A stretch of DNA of 64,000 nucleotides from Curvularia sp. ZM96 (GCA_022457065.1 JAJGBQ010000006.1:2728001-2792000), one strand, 5' to 3'; shown: positions 1 to 12,574, numbered from the stretch's first letter. Numbers and translations: made by a program. Notes: generated by a model from the sequence alone, not told the origin.

Positions 1-1622
1 CTGATACCGGCATGATTCTGCCAGGTCGTCGTGCTTCTGGCCGTGACCAGGCCATGTGCAGTTGGAGAATTCTCGTTCCCAACTGGGCTAGCGGCTCAAC
101 AGCCGCTGCACCGCCGCACGTGTGGCTGCCAATCAGAGCCCGAGCATCCTCCCGAGACACCATCCGTCGCTACAGACACCACGACTCTTTTCGACACACA
201 GCATTGTGCCCTTGGACTTGGCCACCTGCCTGCAAGCATCTCGGCGCCGTGGCGTATGCCACCGCCGCCCTCTTCCCCAGCTGGCGCCCTCGCGCTTCTC
301 GAAGCCGCCCCCCTGCATGGCTTACACCTGCGTAGCCGAGAGCGCCAGATGAGGCTCTGGGACTAGTCGCCCACTCCACCCAGCGGCTGCTATAACGAGA
401 CCCGGGTTCGTGCGAGCCGCCCACCAACCAAGCGCCCGTATCACCCTCCCCAAAAATACCATCGTCGGCTCTGGCCGTACCCGTACGCTGGCCATGTCCT
501 TCCATCTCCAGAGCCGCCTGTGTTGCTATTCACAGCCGCGAGTTTGGTTACAACGTCGCGTCCAGCCCGCAGCCCTTCTCTTCAACGGCCCGGCCTATCA
601 GCGACCCCGCATTCGCCCTTAGTGCAACCCCACCACACGCAGGTGTTTCATCCAGTCCAGACCACACCCCAGCGATAGGATACGGCAAACGTCCCAACCA
701 CGGTGTACAACTGGCCCAGTCATCGTTCCTTGGCACCCACCTAGTCGCCTCTCTTTCCAGAGCCCCGGAAAGACGCTTCCAAATCGTCGTCACCCAAATG
801 CGGCGCAGTTCTCCAGAGTCTTGGCTTTCGGCGGCAGATACCACCGTCCATGTGGATGCGAACAGGTGTACAAGGCCGGTACGGTACGGTACTTGCTGCC
901 TGCATGATTCCAACGCATCAAGCCTCTTCCCTCGTTGCGTCGACGTGTTGGTTCGAGTTCGAGTCATACGGCAACTGCCAACACCCATCTGTCCTAACAT
1001 CCCATGTCATGTCATGCCATGCACGCCACCGTGTACACCCAAACAGGCAGTTGGCTACGCTTGGGAACTGTCCTCCTTGCTTAATCCGTCCGACATACAT
1101 GAAAGACAGGGTTAAACAAAAACAGGATGTTCCCTTTCTGATTGTGCACAATAGCTGAAGAATATTCGTGGTGACGTAGAATAGATCAGACCACGTTCCG
1201 CTTGATTCAGAAAAGGTACATGCTGCACCTCAAAAAATCGTCGACTCATACCACCAAAGGTGCATGAAATAAATCACAAACTAATGTCGATTTCCCAAAA
1301 GGGTATTTGACATATTCAGGCTCATTTGGATTGTATGTGAATTTCCGACTCGAAAGAATCATACCTTGGAAATATACAAAGGTACCTAATTACAAGAAGA
1401 CACTTTCCTTCTCTCCCACTGTAAGCCATGCTGTAGTAGTCATGGTATCCTAAACACACTGGTTGAATTCGCACAATTTCCACTCTTCCTTTTTAATCAC
1501 CACCATCTCACGTCGTATGATGCCTCTCTCTGACACTGCCCTGAACCATGTCTGTACCAACGTCATGAATCGTCCACTCCTTCGTCCCCACAAGACCTAC
1601 GCCAGCACCAACATTGCCCTCG
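1..1622. other. GC-rich stretch with no supportable gene
   Basis: Several short overlapping open frames exist on both strands, but none shows a recognisable domain, a consistent intron structure or a frame that continues beyond about 150 codons. The part from about 1160 to 1500 is AT-richer and looks like ordinary intergenic or 3' flanking DNA of the minus-strand gene that ends at 1623. An upstream gene truncated by the window edge cannot be excluded. Confidence 0.4.
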
Positions 1623-4247
1623 CTACTCCATCATCCTCCGCTCAACACGCCCAATCCTCGGCGGCGTCTCGTTCATGGTCGTCCGCTGCTGTTCCTCTTC
1701 ACCGTAGCGTGCAGTCACATTGGCTTCCTCGCGTCGCATCACTTCTTCCTCTCCCGCATTCTCTTGGTCGCGCTGTTCGCCTCGGACGCGCCGATGCGCT
1801 CGTGCCATTGTCGTAGGCGCACCTCGCACAAGCGGCGACTGCCAGTATCGGCTCCATGTGTCGCTGCTGGGTTCCAACGACGCCAAAGTGCTCAGCGGGC
1901 CGTCACGCCTTGACTGCGCTCGAGCACCGCCAGACTCTCCGTCATAGACACGTGGGCTCGTGTTGCTTGTAGATTCGGCGCTGTGCTGGCGGAATAACTC
2001 GCCGGGCAATGGTCTAGATGGGCCTGCATCGACAGCGTGTTGATTCTGGCCTGGACTTGGTCGCCGTGACGGATGCATACGCACTGGGCTACCCGAATCG
2101 ATTCCCTCGCCATCATGAGCCATGTCATTGCGAGCTTGGTTGGATACGTCATGTGGGGGGTTTCTCCGTGGCGCACCGTCATGACCTGGCATCATGTCCA
2201 TACCTCCTGCAGCTCCAGCATGCCTAGTATAGACAGGATTCTGAAGGCGTTCATAGACGGCCCTCTGCATCTGCACCCGGCCATGGCGAGCTGCATCGCC
2301 CTGCTGGACTGGCGCTGAAACCGGACCATTCTCACTCGAGCGCTGTTCCAGCCTGGGGCATTCACTCCTTCTGGAAAAATCACGCAAACTATACATTTGA
2401 TGCTCAGGCGGAGACTGTTGGCGGGATGCACCATAACTGGGGACAGGTCCGAGGCGCGCTAAATCACCAGACGGCATGCCTTGGTCTCGGTTTGGTCGAT
2501 CCATTGGCAGACCACCGACGCTGGATAGGGTCGGATTCGCGTGCGTGGCAAAGTTTAGTAGGTTATGCCGAGTCTGTTGCTGGCGCTGGTATGGTTCCAC
2601 ATGTACATCAAGCGGAGACTCCAATTCATGCCGAACAGCAGTCGTGGCCGAGACATGACCTCGTGAAAGCCGCCTGGAGTGAGCAGGTGGTGGTGACGAA
2701 GCCGTGGAATCATTCTGAATGCGTGTGTATGGCAGCGACGGAAGCGGGGAAAGTCGATGAGTGCTGGTCCTCGCGCCATCCAGCTGGGAGCAGGACTCGT
2801 CGGGTTGTGAATTTTCGCTACCTGGAAATTGGGTATCTGAACCCAGTGATCCGTACCAAGAATACGCAGCACTAGCGTTGGTAGCACCACTACCACGCCT
2901 CAAGCTGGTTTGGCCGGATTGACCCAATCCTTCTAGAGTGCTAGAGAGATGACTTGCACTAGATGCATCTCCGTCTTCACCGTGCGGGTTGAACGGACCT
3001 CGATAGTGTCTGGAGGGGGGTTCTGTAGTGGCTGAGGGTACAGATATGTCGTTAGATGGATCTTCCAGAATTGAAGCACTTGAACATATGACACTGGACA
3101 ATGCGACATCCCCCGACGACCGACTGCGTGCAGTGGGTGCATAGCGGCCACTACCGCGTCGCGGCTCACTACTTGGTGGGTACTTACGTGTGCGGTCAGG
3201 ACAGTGGGTGCTATGGGGAGTTTCCGTAGAGCAATTCTTCGAGCGTGGTGTAGGACAGCCAATGTCAAGGTTACTTTGTGGTTTGGTAGGGTCTCCTGGA
3301 GACACTTGGTGAGTAGGTGAAGTGAGTCTTTGTATTTGATCTGATGCAAGGATAGAATCTCGGGCAACATCAGTGGTGCGAGCAGGATTGGCTAAGCCTC
3401 CCCCGCTGCGTGAACTGAATCTCTGGATGTGATTCAATGGTGAGGCTGTATGAATGGTGTCCTGTGTCACATTGTCAGGGCGAGCAACACTGGCCAGGCC
3501 TCCGCCTCGCAGCCCCGGTGGATTTGCAGAAGAGTCGACTGAAGGCAATTGTGCACGCAATTCATTACCATTCTCGACATTTCTCGTCGATCCGGCCCTT
3601 GCGGGACTAGGGAGGTGGTTTTGGGGGGTAAGGGGAGTACTACCTTCGGTTTGTTCATTGGAAATAGTCTGCGCATCTCCTGCCTGGAGATGGGATCTGA
3701 GGCGCAAAGGAAGCTGCATGGAATGAGACGGCAAAGCCGCTGGGAAGCCTACTGTTGCACCGGTTCTTTGGTGAGTCGGGTGAGGCAAGCTCGGGCGGCT
3801 GTTGGTGTGAACTGGTGGTTGAGCTGCTTCTTGGTGTGACTCCTCGTCTTGATCCACCGAAGTGCGGACGGCTTGCTGGGGCTGCAGGATGGACATGTTG
3901 TTAATGGTCATGGCATGTCGGATCAGTCTCTGGGGCCCACGCCGCAGGATAGGTCGGTTAGGTCGTCCAGATTGCCCAGATGGCCCTGCGGGCGGCATTG
4001 TCCAGTGTTGCTGTGCTCGCGAGGTCTGTCCGAGTGCGATACGACGAAACGTCTCGTCCACGTCCTCGGGCGTCAGGGTAAGTTCTGATGGGTGCAAACG
4101 CAACATGCTCTGCCAAGACTGTGCAAGCAAACGGCGACGGGTTTGACAAAGAGAGATGGCAGGGGGTCCGAAAGCGGAGTGAATGTAGTGAGATGCACAT
4201 GAGAGGGAGGCGACAGCGGGCGACGCCTTGCACTTGACCATTGCCAT
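1623..4247 (-). CDS. Large Ser/Pro/Arg-rich protein of unknown function
   Basis: An uninterrupted 874-codon frame on the minus strand. I do not recognise the family. The N-terminal 130 residues are the most ordered part, with a block around residues 48-75 containing LHPSELTLTPEDVDETFRRI that looks like a folded or binding segment. The middle 600 residues are low complexity, rich in Ser, Pro, Gln, Arg and His, as in disordered fungal regulators. A second compact block lies near residue 795 (SDTWSRYWQSPLVRGAP), followed by a strongly charged C-terminus rich in Glu and Arg. Met48 is an alternative start. The gene diverges from the PDK1-type kinase across about 540 bp, so the two may share control sequences. 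A GTAAGT within the frame near 3185 could mark an unrecognised intron. The uninterrupted length and biased but protein-like composition make it a likely real gene. Confidence 0.65.
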   Translation of the reverse strand: MAMVKCKASPAVASLSCASHYIHSAFGPPAISLCQTRRRLLAQSWQSMLRLHPSELTLTPEDVDETFRRIALGQTSRAQQHWTMPPAGPSGQSGRPNRPILRRGPQRLIRHAMTINNMSILQPQQAVRTSVDQDEESHQEAAQPPVHTNSRPSLPHPTHQRTGATVGFPAALPSHSMQLPLRLRSHLQAGDAQTISNEQTEGSTPLTPQNHLPSPARAGSTRNVENGNELRAQLPSVDSSANPPGLRGGGLASVARPDNVTQDTIHTASPLNHIQRFSSRSGGGLANPARTTDVARDSILASDQIQRLTSPTHQVSPGDPTKPQSNLDIGCPTPRSKNCSTETPHSTHCPDRTRKYPPSSEPRRGSGRYAPTARSRSSGDVALSSVICSSASILEDPSNDISVPSATTEPPSRHYRGPFNPHGEDGDASSASHLSSTLEGLGQSGQTSLRRGSGATNASAAYSWYGSLGSDTQFPGSENSQPDESCSQLDGARTSTHRLSPLPSLPYTRIQNDSTASSPPPAHSRRLSRGHVSATTAVRHELESPLDVHVEPYQRQQQTRHNLLNFATHANPTLSSVGGLPMDRPNRDQGMPSGDLARLGPVPSYGASRQQSPPEHQMYSLRDFSRRSECPRLEQRSSENGPVSAPVQQGDAARHGRVQMQRAVYERLQNPVYTRHAGAAGGMDMMPGHDGAPRRNPPHDVSNQARNDMAHDGEGIDSGSPVRMHPSRRPSPGQNQHAVDAGPSRPLPGELFRQHSAESTSNTSPRVYDGESGGARAQSRRDGPLSTLASLEPSSDTWSRYWQSPLVRGAPTTMARAHRRVRGEQRDQENAGEEEVMRREEANVTARYGEEEQQRTTMNETPPRIGRVERRMME

Positions 4248-4787
4248 TGCCAGCCCTTGCCAGCCCTTGCCATTGCATTGACATTGCCATTGAGATTATC
4301 ATTGCCTGCTCTTGCACGTCTCCTGCGTCCCGGGGAAGCTCCATGGGCGTGCACTGCTGGCGTGACGGCGATGGGATAGCGGGTGGAGGCCTGCCTTCCG
4401 CCGTGCCGCGGGCTCACGGGCGGCCATGGGGCAGCAGCAGCCCGCGAGGCACGCGGGGCGGGACGAGGCCGGAGACGCGTGTGCAGTGGCCGGGGCATGT
4501 GTAGAGAGGTGGATGGTGTTGAGGTCAGCCTGTCAGCCCGCCAGCCTTTGCCGAGACATGGCATCACCGAGCGTCTCGAGCAGAGCATCCACCACGGGCA
4601 GCCAACACGACCTCGCGATCTCGCACCCGCCCGCCCTCCATCGCCTGGCCCCCGGGGCCTCTGCCATGCCTCCGCTGCACGCCCGCATCCCGCACCCATC
4701 TCGAGCCCCGTTCGACGCGCCCCGGCTGCCCGCCACGCCTCGCTCGTTTCCCTCCACCGCCAGCAGTGCAGCCCACCGGCCGCCACG
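4248..4787. promoter_or_regulatory. Divergent intergenic region between the unknown protein and the PDK1-type kinase
   Basis: About 540 bp separate the two start codons. The left part (4235-4310) has tandem-like CCTTGCCATTGCCA motifs; the right part is a C-rich, T-poor leader running into the context CGCCACGATG at the kinase start. The kinase frame is open upstream back to 4383, but that sequence has no conserved character and is read here as 5' leader. Confidence 0.4.
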
Positions 4788-7519
4788 ATGAATGGCGACC
4801 TGAGCCTGTCGCAGACGCTCGGCGGCCTGCGCATTGCCAACCCGGACGAGGACGACGAGCACTCGCCTTCATCGCCTCCTCCTCACCCGCCCTCGCACCC
4901 CCAGCCCGACGCCGCCGCTCCCTCTGCCCCAGACGCTCCGCCGCCCCAGCCCGCGTCATCAGCATCGCCGTCGCGCGCCTCGTCGACCAGCACCGTCACC
5001 GACAGGCCCCAGCAACCGCCCCAGCAGCACCAGCAGCACCCCCAAGACGCCCCCTACGCCTACGCCGCCATCGACGAAGAGTCCGCGCCCCACGACTCGC
5101 TCGCCGTCACCCACAATGCCTACGGCACCTCGCCCTCGGGCTCCCAGGCCGGCTTCCCCTCGCCCCTAGCAGAGACGTCGTCGATAGCCTCGCACTCGCC
5201 GCGCCTCTCCCACCGCCAGTCCATGCCCCTGGCCCAGCACCAGCCCGCCTATCCGTCCTACGCCGCCGCCCCATTGCTGCAGCAGCAGCGGAGCGCCGTG
5301 CCCACGTCGCAGCCCATGCGGGAGCGCCCCGTGTCAACCAGCATGTACCAGCACCCCAACCTCTCCACCTCGTCCACCACCGCCCCAGGCACCTACCGCT
5401 ACAACGACGAAGCAATGGTGACCGACATGCGCCGCACCGCGAGCTCGCGTGTCGCTCCCGGTGCCATGCCCACCAGAGAGCAGAGCAGGCGAGATCCCTA
5501 TCGCCAATCGGCCCAAATGTCCGGTATCAATGGGTCCCTGCCCCCACGGAGAAGCTCGCGACGGGTTCCCATGGAAGGCTCCCATCCCGGAGCATCCCAG
5601 CTGTCCAGCTCGCCCTACAGTGTCGAGGGCGGCCCGCTATCGAGCAGCGAGGAATGGAAAGAGAGGGGAGCTGCCGTGAGCACCAGGCAGGATGTGGACC
5701 AGAATGGCAGACCAATTACCCGCGTGGTGAAGAAGGGCGTCAAAGATTTCAACTTTGGCAGGACATTGGGCGAGGGCTCCTACAGTACGGTGCTGGCGGC
5801 AACCGACCGCCAGACGCTGCGCGAGTACGCAATCAAGGTGCTCGACAAGCGCCACATCATCAAGGAAAAAAAGGTCAAATACGTCAACATTGAAAAGGAC
5901 ACGCTCAATCGCCTGACGGAGCATCCCGGCATCGTCCGACTCTACTACACCTTCCAGGACGAGCGCTCGCTCTACTTTGTTCTCGACCTCGCATCCGGCG
6001 GCGAACTGCTGGGCTTCCTCAAGAAGATGGGCACATTTGACGTCGAGTGTACACGGTTCTACGGAGCGCAAATACTCGACGCAATCGACTACATGCATAA
6101 CAAAGGTGTGATTCACCGAGACTTGAAGCCGGAAAATGTGCTGCTCGACGATGCAATGCATGTCAAGATTACAGATTTCGGCACCGCAAAGATACTGGAC
6201 CAGAAGAGGTCCAACGGAGCTGGATCCGGTGACCCCATGGATGGCGCAGAGTCCGACCGCGCGCAGTCTTTTGTCGGCACTGCAGAGTATGTGTCTCCGG
6301 AATTGCTAACCGACAAGAACGCCTGCAAAGCGAGTGATCTCTGGGCCTTTGGCTGCATCATCTACCAGCTGCTTGCCGGCCGACCTCCATTCAAGGCCGC
6401 AAACGAGTACATGACCTTTCAGAAAATCGTCGGACTCGAATACTCTTTTCCCGATGGTTTCCCCCCACTCGCAAAAGATCTGGTGGAGCGATTGTTGGTC
6501 TTGGATCCGTTGACCCGACTGCCCATGGAGCATATCAAGAACCACGCCTTCTTTGATGGAATTCAGTGGGGCAAAGGGCTGTGGAAGCAGAAGGCTCCGC
6601 GCCTAAAGTCGTATAGTCCACCTCCGCAGGAACCTATCAAACTCAATGGTATGTTTGGTCCCTCAATGCAAGGCAGGGAAGCAACTAACCTTTTTCTAGG
6701 TCCTTCTACACCCTCAGCAACAACCCCTGGCCAATCTCAGGCGCGACCGAAGCCACGGCTCATTACCGAACTACCACCTCCTTCTCAGCTCGACATTGAC
6801 TGGTCTCCAGTCCTTACAAAACGAGACGAACGAATATTGAAGCTTGGAAACATGTTTGTCACTCAGCATCCTGCCGGTCACGTCGTGGGAGGAAAGGAAG
6901 AGACCCCAGAGCCAACCAAGAAGTTTTCACGCTTCTTTGGTGGCAATACGGTCAAGAAACGGCAGCGGCTCGTAATGATCACGTCCAACGCGCGCGTATT
7001 GATGTGCGCAGCAGGCACAAACGACAAGAAGCTGAAGGAGGAGGTATCGTTGCTCTCAGCAGGCTGTTCGTGGAGATCGTTTCAAGATTCCAAGGGCCTC
7101 ACTGCTTGGCTTGTAGAAACCGTACGTCAAAACCATGCCCTGATGATATCTTACTCTTTGCTAACACACCATAGCGAGACAAGCAATATGTCTTCGAAGA
7201 CACCAAAAGTACTACAAGTGATCCCGAGGGCAGCAAATATTCCACTCAGGAATGGCTCGACAGCATCGAACAAGCCAGAGACTACGCCCTTTCACAAACC
7301 ATGTCGAACTCGTACTCTGCTGATGCAACCCTCAGCGAGCTCGTCTCCAACCACACCACTCCCACCAGTACGTTGGGAGCAGACTCTGCCCTCGAGGGCG
7401 TGAACATTCCCGCCTCCCGCCATGGCCACCTGCGCAAAGATCAAGGCGATGCTGACTCAATGAAGGGTAGGAAGCGCTTTAGCAAACGCCATTCGAGGAA
7501 TGGCCTAGCAAACTTTTGA
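4788..7519 (+). CDS. PKH1: PDK1-type AGC protein kinase (Ksg1/Pkh-like) with C-terminal PH domain
   Basis: Model of three exons (4788-6648, 6700-7121, 7175-7519) giving 875 residues. Family role: 3-phosphoinositide-dependent kinase that phosphorylates the activation loop of other AGC kinases in cell-wall integrity and sphingolipid signalling. The first 310 residues are disordered and rich in Pro, Ser and Gln. The kinase domain starts near residue 320: glycine loop GEGSYS, catalytic Lys350 in EYAIKVLDK, HRDLKPEN from His443, DFG at Asp463, and the PDK1 hallmark SFVGTAEYVSPELL from Ser494. A PH-type domain follows from about residue 680 and ends in QEWLDSIEQARDYAL, encoded across the last intron. 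Start chosen at 4788 because of the strong context GCCACGATG; the frame is open 135 codons further upstream but unconserved. Intron 1 (51 nt) is a multiple of three without stops, so a retained form would stay in frame; it has GTATGT, CTAAC and TAG signals. Confidence 0.93.
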
Positions 7520-9760
7520 GGGCAGAACGCAACAACGCACGGAACTCATGGGTCTACGCAGCTAAATCCCCACTTCCGAATGCTTTATTCGCAATGCCAT
7601 GCACCAAACATGATGCAACCATTCTTGAAACCACTCGTGCGTAAACTATGACTGGTAGAAAAACTCGTCTTGGCTCCAGTGCAACCCAGGCTCATGGAAT
7701 CTCTCGATACAGCGTACGGCGTTTGTGGCGTCCTTTTCTTGGTCTCATTGTCCATTATCCCAAACTCATCCCATCATCACCATCATCCGTCTCTTTTGTC
7801 TTGTTTTGGTTTTCTTCCCCGGGTAGAGCAGTACAACATTCATCTGTGAGCAACAGCAATACTCGTTGGGCTCCAGTCATCTTGCATTTAGCGGCTTTGG
7901 CTTTTCGCGGCGACCTTTCTTTTTCTTCCTTTCCACACAATCACACAAACACACACACAAACACACACGTACGGCTCGGGATTGATTACAAAATTCGGCT
8001 TGCTTGTCTCTGCTTTTTCTTCTTCTCTCAGCTGTCGCTAGGATGCTGCATGTCAAGCGACGGCGTTCTTTTTCAGCTTTATTTCTTCCTCTTTCTCTTT
8101 CTCTTCTCTTCTTTTACACAAGGTCGGCCCGAAGAGACGCACGCGTTAACTACATTGGGCAAGGACACGTACTTGTCCTTGTAGTTGAAGTTCCTGAGGG
8201 GTGGAGGAACATGGTGGACGCGATGAAGAGCGGGCAATCAGTCGATGAGAGCAGACCAAGCTAGTTGTGACACATACGCACCCATCAATGGCGCTCAGGG
8301 AGGGAAGACAAATAAAAGACAACTTGTAATGCACACATCTTTCTTTGGCTGGTCATCCAGGCCAGATGCTTCTTTCATATCATGTATTTGCTACACGGAG
8401 TCAACAATATAGGTGAATTTGACAAATCCACATATGTGTATTAGATGTTTCTTTCTATCATCCAGTTAAGATTCTTACCGTCACAACCTGCACACTGTCG
8501 TCAGGCATCAATTACAGCCCTTGCCTAGAGCAAATAAGAACCTGTATCAATGAACAATCTTCGTATCCATGAGCCATCAGGTGTCGTTAGTTGGCCGGAA
8601 ATCATGGTCTTGGGTCTCTTGATCAAATAGACAGCGCTTGAGCCTCACTCTCGTAGCTATACTGTTGACTTGGCATCCAATAGCAGTAACGACATATCGT
8701 CTCAACGCTTAGATATGCATGAAAAGAGGCAAGAGCACTTGACAGAGAAAGATAATGATTCTCATTTGTTTTGTCGACGTAGCGGCTGACCATGAAGAAG
8801 GTTGAGGCAATCACGGCCTCAACAACAAAACGGAAAAATGCGTCTACTTGTAAATGAAGAGCTAAAAATATCCCATACTTCTCATCACCAATCTTATGAC
8901 GTCGCAGATGAAGTTGTATCAAAATAAGGCCATCATTCCAGAGCTAAGCGTCTGACTAAGCGTCTGACCAAGCCCTAGTCTTCGGTCCTAATGTGCTATA
9001 ACTCCCTCAAAGGCTTACGTGCTGCGAAACTGCAAGTGTCCCAAAATTAATGAGACCGAAAGTCTCTCCTAGGTAGATCCACTCTACGAGTTGAGCCAGT
9101 AGCGTTCAGCAATGACGGGTTTCATCGCCGTCCCGCCTTACCTTGACTCCTGGATTTTGCACTACTACCTAGATATACTAGCTGTGCGAAGATCTAGATG
9201 CACTCGTCTATCACGGCAAAGCAAGTTGCTTGGTACCCCAAGCATTCTACCCGTTTAGCAAGCACAAGTTACATAATATTCCACTCGGTGTTCGCTCCTT
9301 TCTGCCGCGACATTTACACGCAGGGTTTAGTTTATTGGATTTAGCAGAGCGGAGTGGGCATTACGCCTTCCCTAACATGCTGCGCTGTGGCACGGTAACA
9401 GGACATCAAACTGATGATCCCGAAAGCTTCAGGCAGCAATTCTAGCGCGGATGGAGAAATGATCGTGTGTTTTGCGAGAGAGATGATGGGCGTTTATCCC
9501 GCTTAACGCCCGACGGCTAGCTATTGTCAACAACAGTATAGCAACGTTTCGGGATCGCTATCTTACACCTACTACTAAGGTATGTTGTTAGAGAGAGCTC
9601 TTCTTATCATAGGCGAATGTAAGCTTCTAATGATTTTAAGAATAGAGCGGGATGCTCATCAGCTACACCCGGCTTCTTTGGTGCAGAAGACGTTATCCTT
9701 GTTTACAATTGCAACCCACTATATCTTCGAGCTAAGGGGGATAAATTCATTTTTTTTTTT
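7520..9760. other. Kinase 3' flank and gene-free DNA
   Basis: Directly downstream of the kinase lies pyrimidine-rich DNA with a (CA)n-type microsatellite at about 7933-7969 and CT-rich runs around 8010-8120. The open frames here (including one of 178 codons) are low-complexity by-products of these runs. From 8600 on the DNA becomes AT-richer and shows no recognisable protein similarity in any frame. Confidence 0.45.
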
Positions 9761-10272
9761 GCCGATGGGGTGCGGGATTTCTGCTCTTTTCTTAGCAATC
9801 ATGGAGGTCGGTCGCTGGATGGGTGAGACGCAAATCTCCTAGTTTTCCTGGGCTTACACTAGTACATTCGCAGGGCTCAGCCGTCAATTCTGATGTTATT
9901 GGAGCTTCATTGCATTTGCCCAGATATATTCAACAAACTCCACTTGTAAATCGACGACGGATTTGAACGCGGCTTGGGTATTCTCAAGGCAATTGCTCTA
10001 GGTGCAACCGCTGTCGGAGTTGGTCGACCTTATCTCTATTCATTGACATACGGTACTAAAGGTGTCGAACATCTTACACAAAGTAGTTTGTATCTTGTCA
10101 TTCTGTGAAGGCTTTCTCTGACAGTGTACCAAAGTTTTCAAATATGGGATTGAGACATCTACGCGCTTATGTGGTCTCACGAATGCCAACCAAGCACATC
10201 CTGGGTTGTTGAATACACAGGATATTGATCATTTGGTTGCATCAGGGTTGGATGAGCATTCATACATTTGAT
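9761..10272 (+). pseudogene. Remnant of an FMN-dependent 2-hydroxyacid (L-lactate-type) dehydrogenase
   Basis: Only the C-terminal part of the family is recognisable. SNHGGRSLDG near 9800, the flavin- and substrate-binding signature of the lactate dehydrogenase/glycolate oxidase family, is followed by PSILMLLELH, DDGFERGLGILKAIALGA, AVGVGRPYLYSL and, near 10180, GLLNTQDIDHLVASG. The segments lie in more than one frame: there is a TGA (possibly an intron donor) after the HGGR motif, a TAA just before DDGFERG, and a further break before the C-terminal piece. The N-terminal two thirds are not found. This is a decayed gene, not a functional enzyme. Family assignment is firm; exact limits are approximate. 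Confidence 0.7.
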
Positions 10273-10813
10273 GGAAACCTAAAGCTGTGCTGTAGTAAAT
10301 TTGTCTCGTTCAACTCCCTTAAAGTAGCTGGGTATCAATAGTCCTGAAGGAAGCATGCTGGAGCCCTTGCCTATCACGTCGAGTCTTAGCGGGTCAGAAA
10401 CTATGCGGCGATTCTATAACAGCTTATTGGATAGTATTGGAAGTAGAGATTTATTAGTTTCGTGCCGTCTCCGTTGGGCCCTCGTAGCCACCGCGCCAAG
10501 CCATTGTTTTAAAGTCACAGCGGCTAAAGATGGTATTGTTGCCCATGCAAAGTCTGTTATCCGCCCGTAGCACTGTCGAATGGTGAAACCAGTTACGAAT
10601 TTACCAACGTTATGAACATACTACCTACTTTCTAAACCTTGCTCAAGTTCAACATTTAGAACTGAGAGTCCGTGGTCGGAAGGTTATTAGCATCCCTGGT
10701 AAATTTTAAATACCTTTGGTCTCGCGGAAGTTTACATGTGTATATAATACTGTTGGAGCTGAGACTATTTTGAACAAAGGGAATTTATTGAATGAGAGGA
10801 TTGATCAGAAACT

Positions 10814-10985
10814 CTGATCTGTCAGATCAGTGAGACGATCAAACTATATACTACTACTACTTGACTAGTCCATTCTGAGTGATTACATAATCCTTGATCT
10901 TATCAGATTGATTGACTTGATTAGATCAATCTGATCCATGGGGTTGATCGGATCAATCAGATCCATGGATCCGATCCACGCCCTT
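10814..10985. repeat. Cluster of GATC-centred palindromes
   Basis: The stretch opens with a hairpin CTGATCTGTCAGATCAG and ends with overlapping copies of TTGATCGGATCAATC and GATCCATGGATCC-like motifs. GATC occurs at a density far above the flanks. No coding capacity is seen. Transposon end, recombination hot spot or simple palindromic satellite are all possible. A similar GGATTAGATTAGATCAA string lies near 58450. Confidence 0.5.
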
Positions 10986-12574
10986 TGATTAGTCATCCAT
11001 GTCTATGGATCAGTTACTGCGACAAATACGAACCAAGATATTACCAGATGAGAGCTGATTGTCAAGAAGGCTATTTAGAGAGATGAATACAAAGCGCTAT
11101 CTTCATTGCCACTTAAAGGCAGTAGCAAGTAAGAGCTCTAAAGTTTGGAAAAAGCCTCAAGCAAAGTAGATAGTTTAATAAATACGAAACTGATGTCTTT
11201 GAGAGGTTTACTAGACGATCAGGAGCAGTGACTTTCAGAAACTAGTATGGTTGAGATGGATATTGTTAGTAGTATTGTTACTATGTATTCAGACTTGCAG
11301 AAATATCACGCAAATAATCTGTCTCCTTGTAACTAACCTGACTAGATCCGTACCTTTAGTCCTTACACCCTGTTTTGCTTTCATAATAAGTCCACCTACT
11401 ACAAAATATCTTACTATTGTTGAAGAGATATGTGAAATCTACTCATTAGCATGATTCGATAGTTGCTCAGACAGCAGACTCAGCAACTTGCATCGAGTAC
11501 CCGTGCCATGTGGAAAATGTATTCTACTCTACTCTACTACATAGACTTGACATGGATTCTAGGTACTCTAGGTAGCCCCTGAATCCTATAAGCTAACCAA
11601 CATTCTATCGAAGAGCTATCTAAGGGGCGTTCAGCTCATTACAAGCTCCATAGTCAAGGGCCAAGGTAGTCAGAATCTGGCAGAACTGCTAGAGAGATCT
11701 TTCGCAACTTAAAATTCAAGCTCAGATTGAGCCAGTTCTTGTTTACCCCCTAAAGATGATTGAGATATAAGGTAGTAACGAGTTGTCAAAGGGGAGAGAT
11801 AGGCCTAGTGTTAGGCCTCCCTACTTCGGCTAAATCATGCTTGGCAGCCAACACTTCTAGAAGCCACCTTCGAACAGTGTACAGAGTAGAGAGTAATTCT
11901 GGAAAAGTTGGAGCTGCAAAGGTCACGTCAACACGGAGATAGTTCTATATTGGGGATGGTACTGATATGCTTCCATTACTACACGAGTAAGAACTTTCTC
12001 TACGCACCTCTATAGCTGAGTAGTGTGGCGAAGGGGCAGCCTGCCGTTCTTTTTTGAGATACTTTTGATTAGTTAATTGCCACAAGCGACCCAGTAGTGA
12101 ACAATAGAAAAGAAGTGGCTTTGTAGAAAAGGCCTTGCTGACTCGGTTCGTACACAGATCTAACTACCGTGGGTTGGCATAATTAAACTAATTGCGTTCT
12201 AGTGCGACCCCAAACTCTCTTCCTGCTCCCCGCAAGTTTCTAAAAGACTCTATGACTAAAGGGGCTTCAATTTGCGGGTTAGCGCGTAGATCCAGCGAGC
12301 TTATTGGTCCGATATTGTATTAGTATCAATGCGGGGCACAGGAGAAACACGGTTTGCAACGAGCCCCCTCGCTTAGTGGACGGCACGAGTCGGCACGAGT
12401 CAAGGCTCCTTACCTCCGTACTCAGAGACGCGAAACGGCATGGACTAATGGAAGGTCTTAAAGACAGAAGGACGTATTCTCACGCTGATGCCGAGCGTTA
12501 GATTATTCACTCGTCGCCCCAGACACAAAGCAGTCATCCCACGGATTCCGCAACGTTGGTACAACCTCTAGGCA
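10986..12574. other. AT-rich gene-free DNA
   Basis: No family similarity was recognised in six frames. The DNA contains a short CTCTA tandem (about 11520-11540) and many TAG triplets. It may be an old transposon remnant, but nothing in it allows a firm assignment. Confidence 0.35.

Noticed and set aside
548..1000. 150-codon minus-strand frame near the window start
   Set aside because: No domain, no start context and no continuation; composition matches random GC-rich DNA.
4073..4840. 255-codon antisense frame over the kinase leader
   Set aside because: It covers the divergent promoter and leader, is Arg/Ala/Pro-rich from GC-rich DNA, and overlaps the better supported genes.
7648..8184. 178-codon open frame downstream of the kinase
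   Set aside because: It is produced by CT- and CA-rich runs, has no family features and lies in the kinase 3' flank.
9050..9115. tRNA-like A-box motif on the minus strand (GGCTCAACTCGTAGAGTGG)
   Set aside because: No acceptor-stem pairing and no B-box (GGTTCRANYCC) at the right distance.
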